Assembly (NCBI RefSeq): GCF_900112305.1
Contig: NZ_FOKT01000005.1
Span: 62,001-126,000, forward strand
Source: Microbulbifer thermotolerans
GTDB lineage: Bacteria > Pseudomonadota > Gammaproteobacteria > Pseudomonadales > Cellvibrionaceae
DNA length: 64,000 bases
Direction of reading: 5' to 3'
Part shown: positions 63,790-64,000 of the stretch, one piece after another
How positions within the stretch are numbered: position 1 is the stretch's first letter
How the letters are laid out: every line of letters starts with the position of its first letter
Translations under genes and position numbers: made by a program
Notes under the pieces: model-generated
What the model was told of the DNA's origin: nothing
Seen by the model: only the letters and a program-made list of their open reading frames with translations
Database searches by the model: none

Positions 63790-64000
63790 ATGAAAAAAGA
63801 ATTAGTATTTAGCTTTACTCTAGGTTGCTTCTGCACACTTTTACTTTTTATTTTCATGGCAGGGCTCATCGAAATTCAGGAAAGTGGAGCCGGTAACGAT
63901 ATGAAGTTTTTTGCCCTAGATGAAGACGTCATTTGCTCCTTTCCTTTGCTGTCTGAAAGAAATTTAATAGATGAGCCATGTTCTTGCTGGTTTTTAGGGG
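63790..64000 (+). CDS. Cassette gene 4: membrane-anchored protein, cut by window end
   Basis: The frame opens at an ATG at 63790 (MKKELVFSFTLGCFCTLLLF) and runs to the window edge, 70 residues. A single N-terminal membrane segment or signal peptide precedes a hydrophilic part with Cys residues (EDVICSFPLLSERNL, EPCSCWF). No family recognised. Its place after an attC-like core fits another integron cassette. Confidence 0.6.
   Translation, partial: MKKELVFSFTLGCFCTLLLFIFMAGLIEIQESGAGNDMKFFALDEDVICSFPLLSERNLIDEPCSCWFLG

Noticed and set aside
1-64000. CRISPR arrays, tRNA, rRNA or prophage genes
   Set aside because: No regularly spaced direct repeats, no cloverleaf or rRNA sequence and no phage structural genes were recognised.

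Overview
The window looks like a chromosomal segment of a marine, polysaccharide-degrading gammaproteobacterium of the Cellvibrionales type (Microbulbifer-like). This is inferred from the GC-rich coding sequence, a secreted cellulose/hemicellulose arsenal, TonB-dependent uptake, and the pairing of a flavin-dependent halogenase with SapC and JmjC-type genes. No rRNA, tRNA or CRISPR array was found. The strain itself cannot be named from sequence alone.

1-25.3 kb is a carbohydrate utilisation locus. On the minus strand: a GH9 endoglucanase (cut by the window edge), an SGNH acetylesterase broken by an in-frame TAG, a GH9 lipoprotein, an enolase-superfamily mannonate dehydratase, a DUF4380 protein and a GH3 lipoprotein. 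On the plus strand: an AA10 LPMO with CBM2, a GH67 alpha-glucuronidase, a TonB-dependent receptor, SapC, a JmjC/cupin protein, a halogenase, a LacI regulator and an AGCS symporter. GH67 plus mannonate dehydratase point to glucuronate-decorated xylan. Two matching LacI-type palindromes, before GH3 and before the receptor, tie both directions into one probable regulon.

25.4-37.9 kb holds an L,D-transpeptidase, an AraC regulator, a DMT exporter, a small monooxygenase, a ferric-reductase-like flavoprotein, a translationally coupled H+-ATPase/PPK2 pair, a SulP transporter and a GH13 alpha-glucosidase with a MalT-box-like site. MalT itself is encoded at 43.6-46.3 kb. 38.2-43.3 kb is an accessory island: a two-gene operon of unknown function with poorer GC, a NERD-UvrD nuclease-helicase and a Gly/Ser/Cys-tailed membrane peptide.

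46.5-61.1 kb is mostly housekeeping: a putative hydrolase, an MBL hydrolase, a DUF2799 lipoprotein, a thioesterase, a YgjP peptidase, RlmD, a DUF2750 protein, a VOC protein, an SDR, an SLC13 transporter, a CBS protein, an MvaT/H-NS-like protein, a histidine phosphatase, CobB, NDH-2 and a SelD-N-terminus-like flavoprotein. From about 62 kb to the right edge lies an integron gene-cassette array, with attC sites after small AT-rich genes and no integrase in view.

The most striking structure is a dispersed MITE-like repeat. There are about 13 copies between 19.0 and 61.5 kb. They carry 20-bp terminal inverted repeats, usually sit between TA dinucleotides, and full copies of about 215 bp contain a long central stem whose two arms change together between copies. 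Copies separate many of the gene blocks, abut several start codons, sit inside what looks like a decayed mnmH gene, and one ancient copy appears to serve as a two-way terminator.
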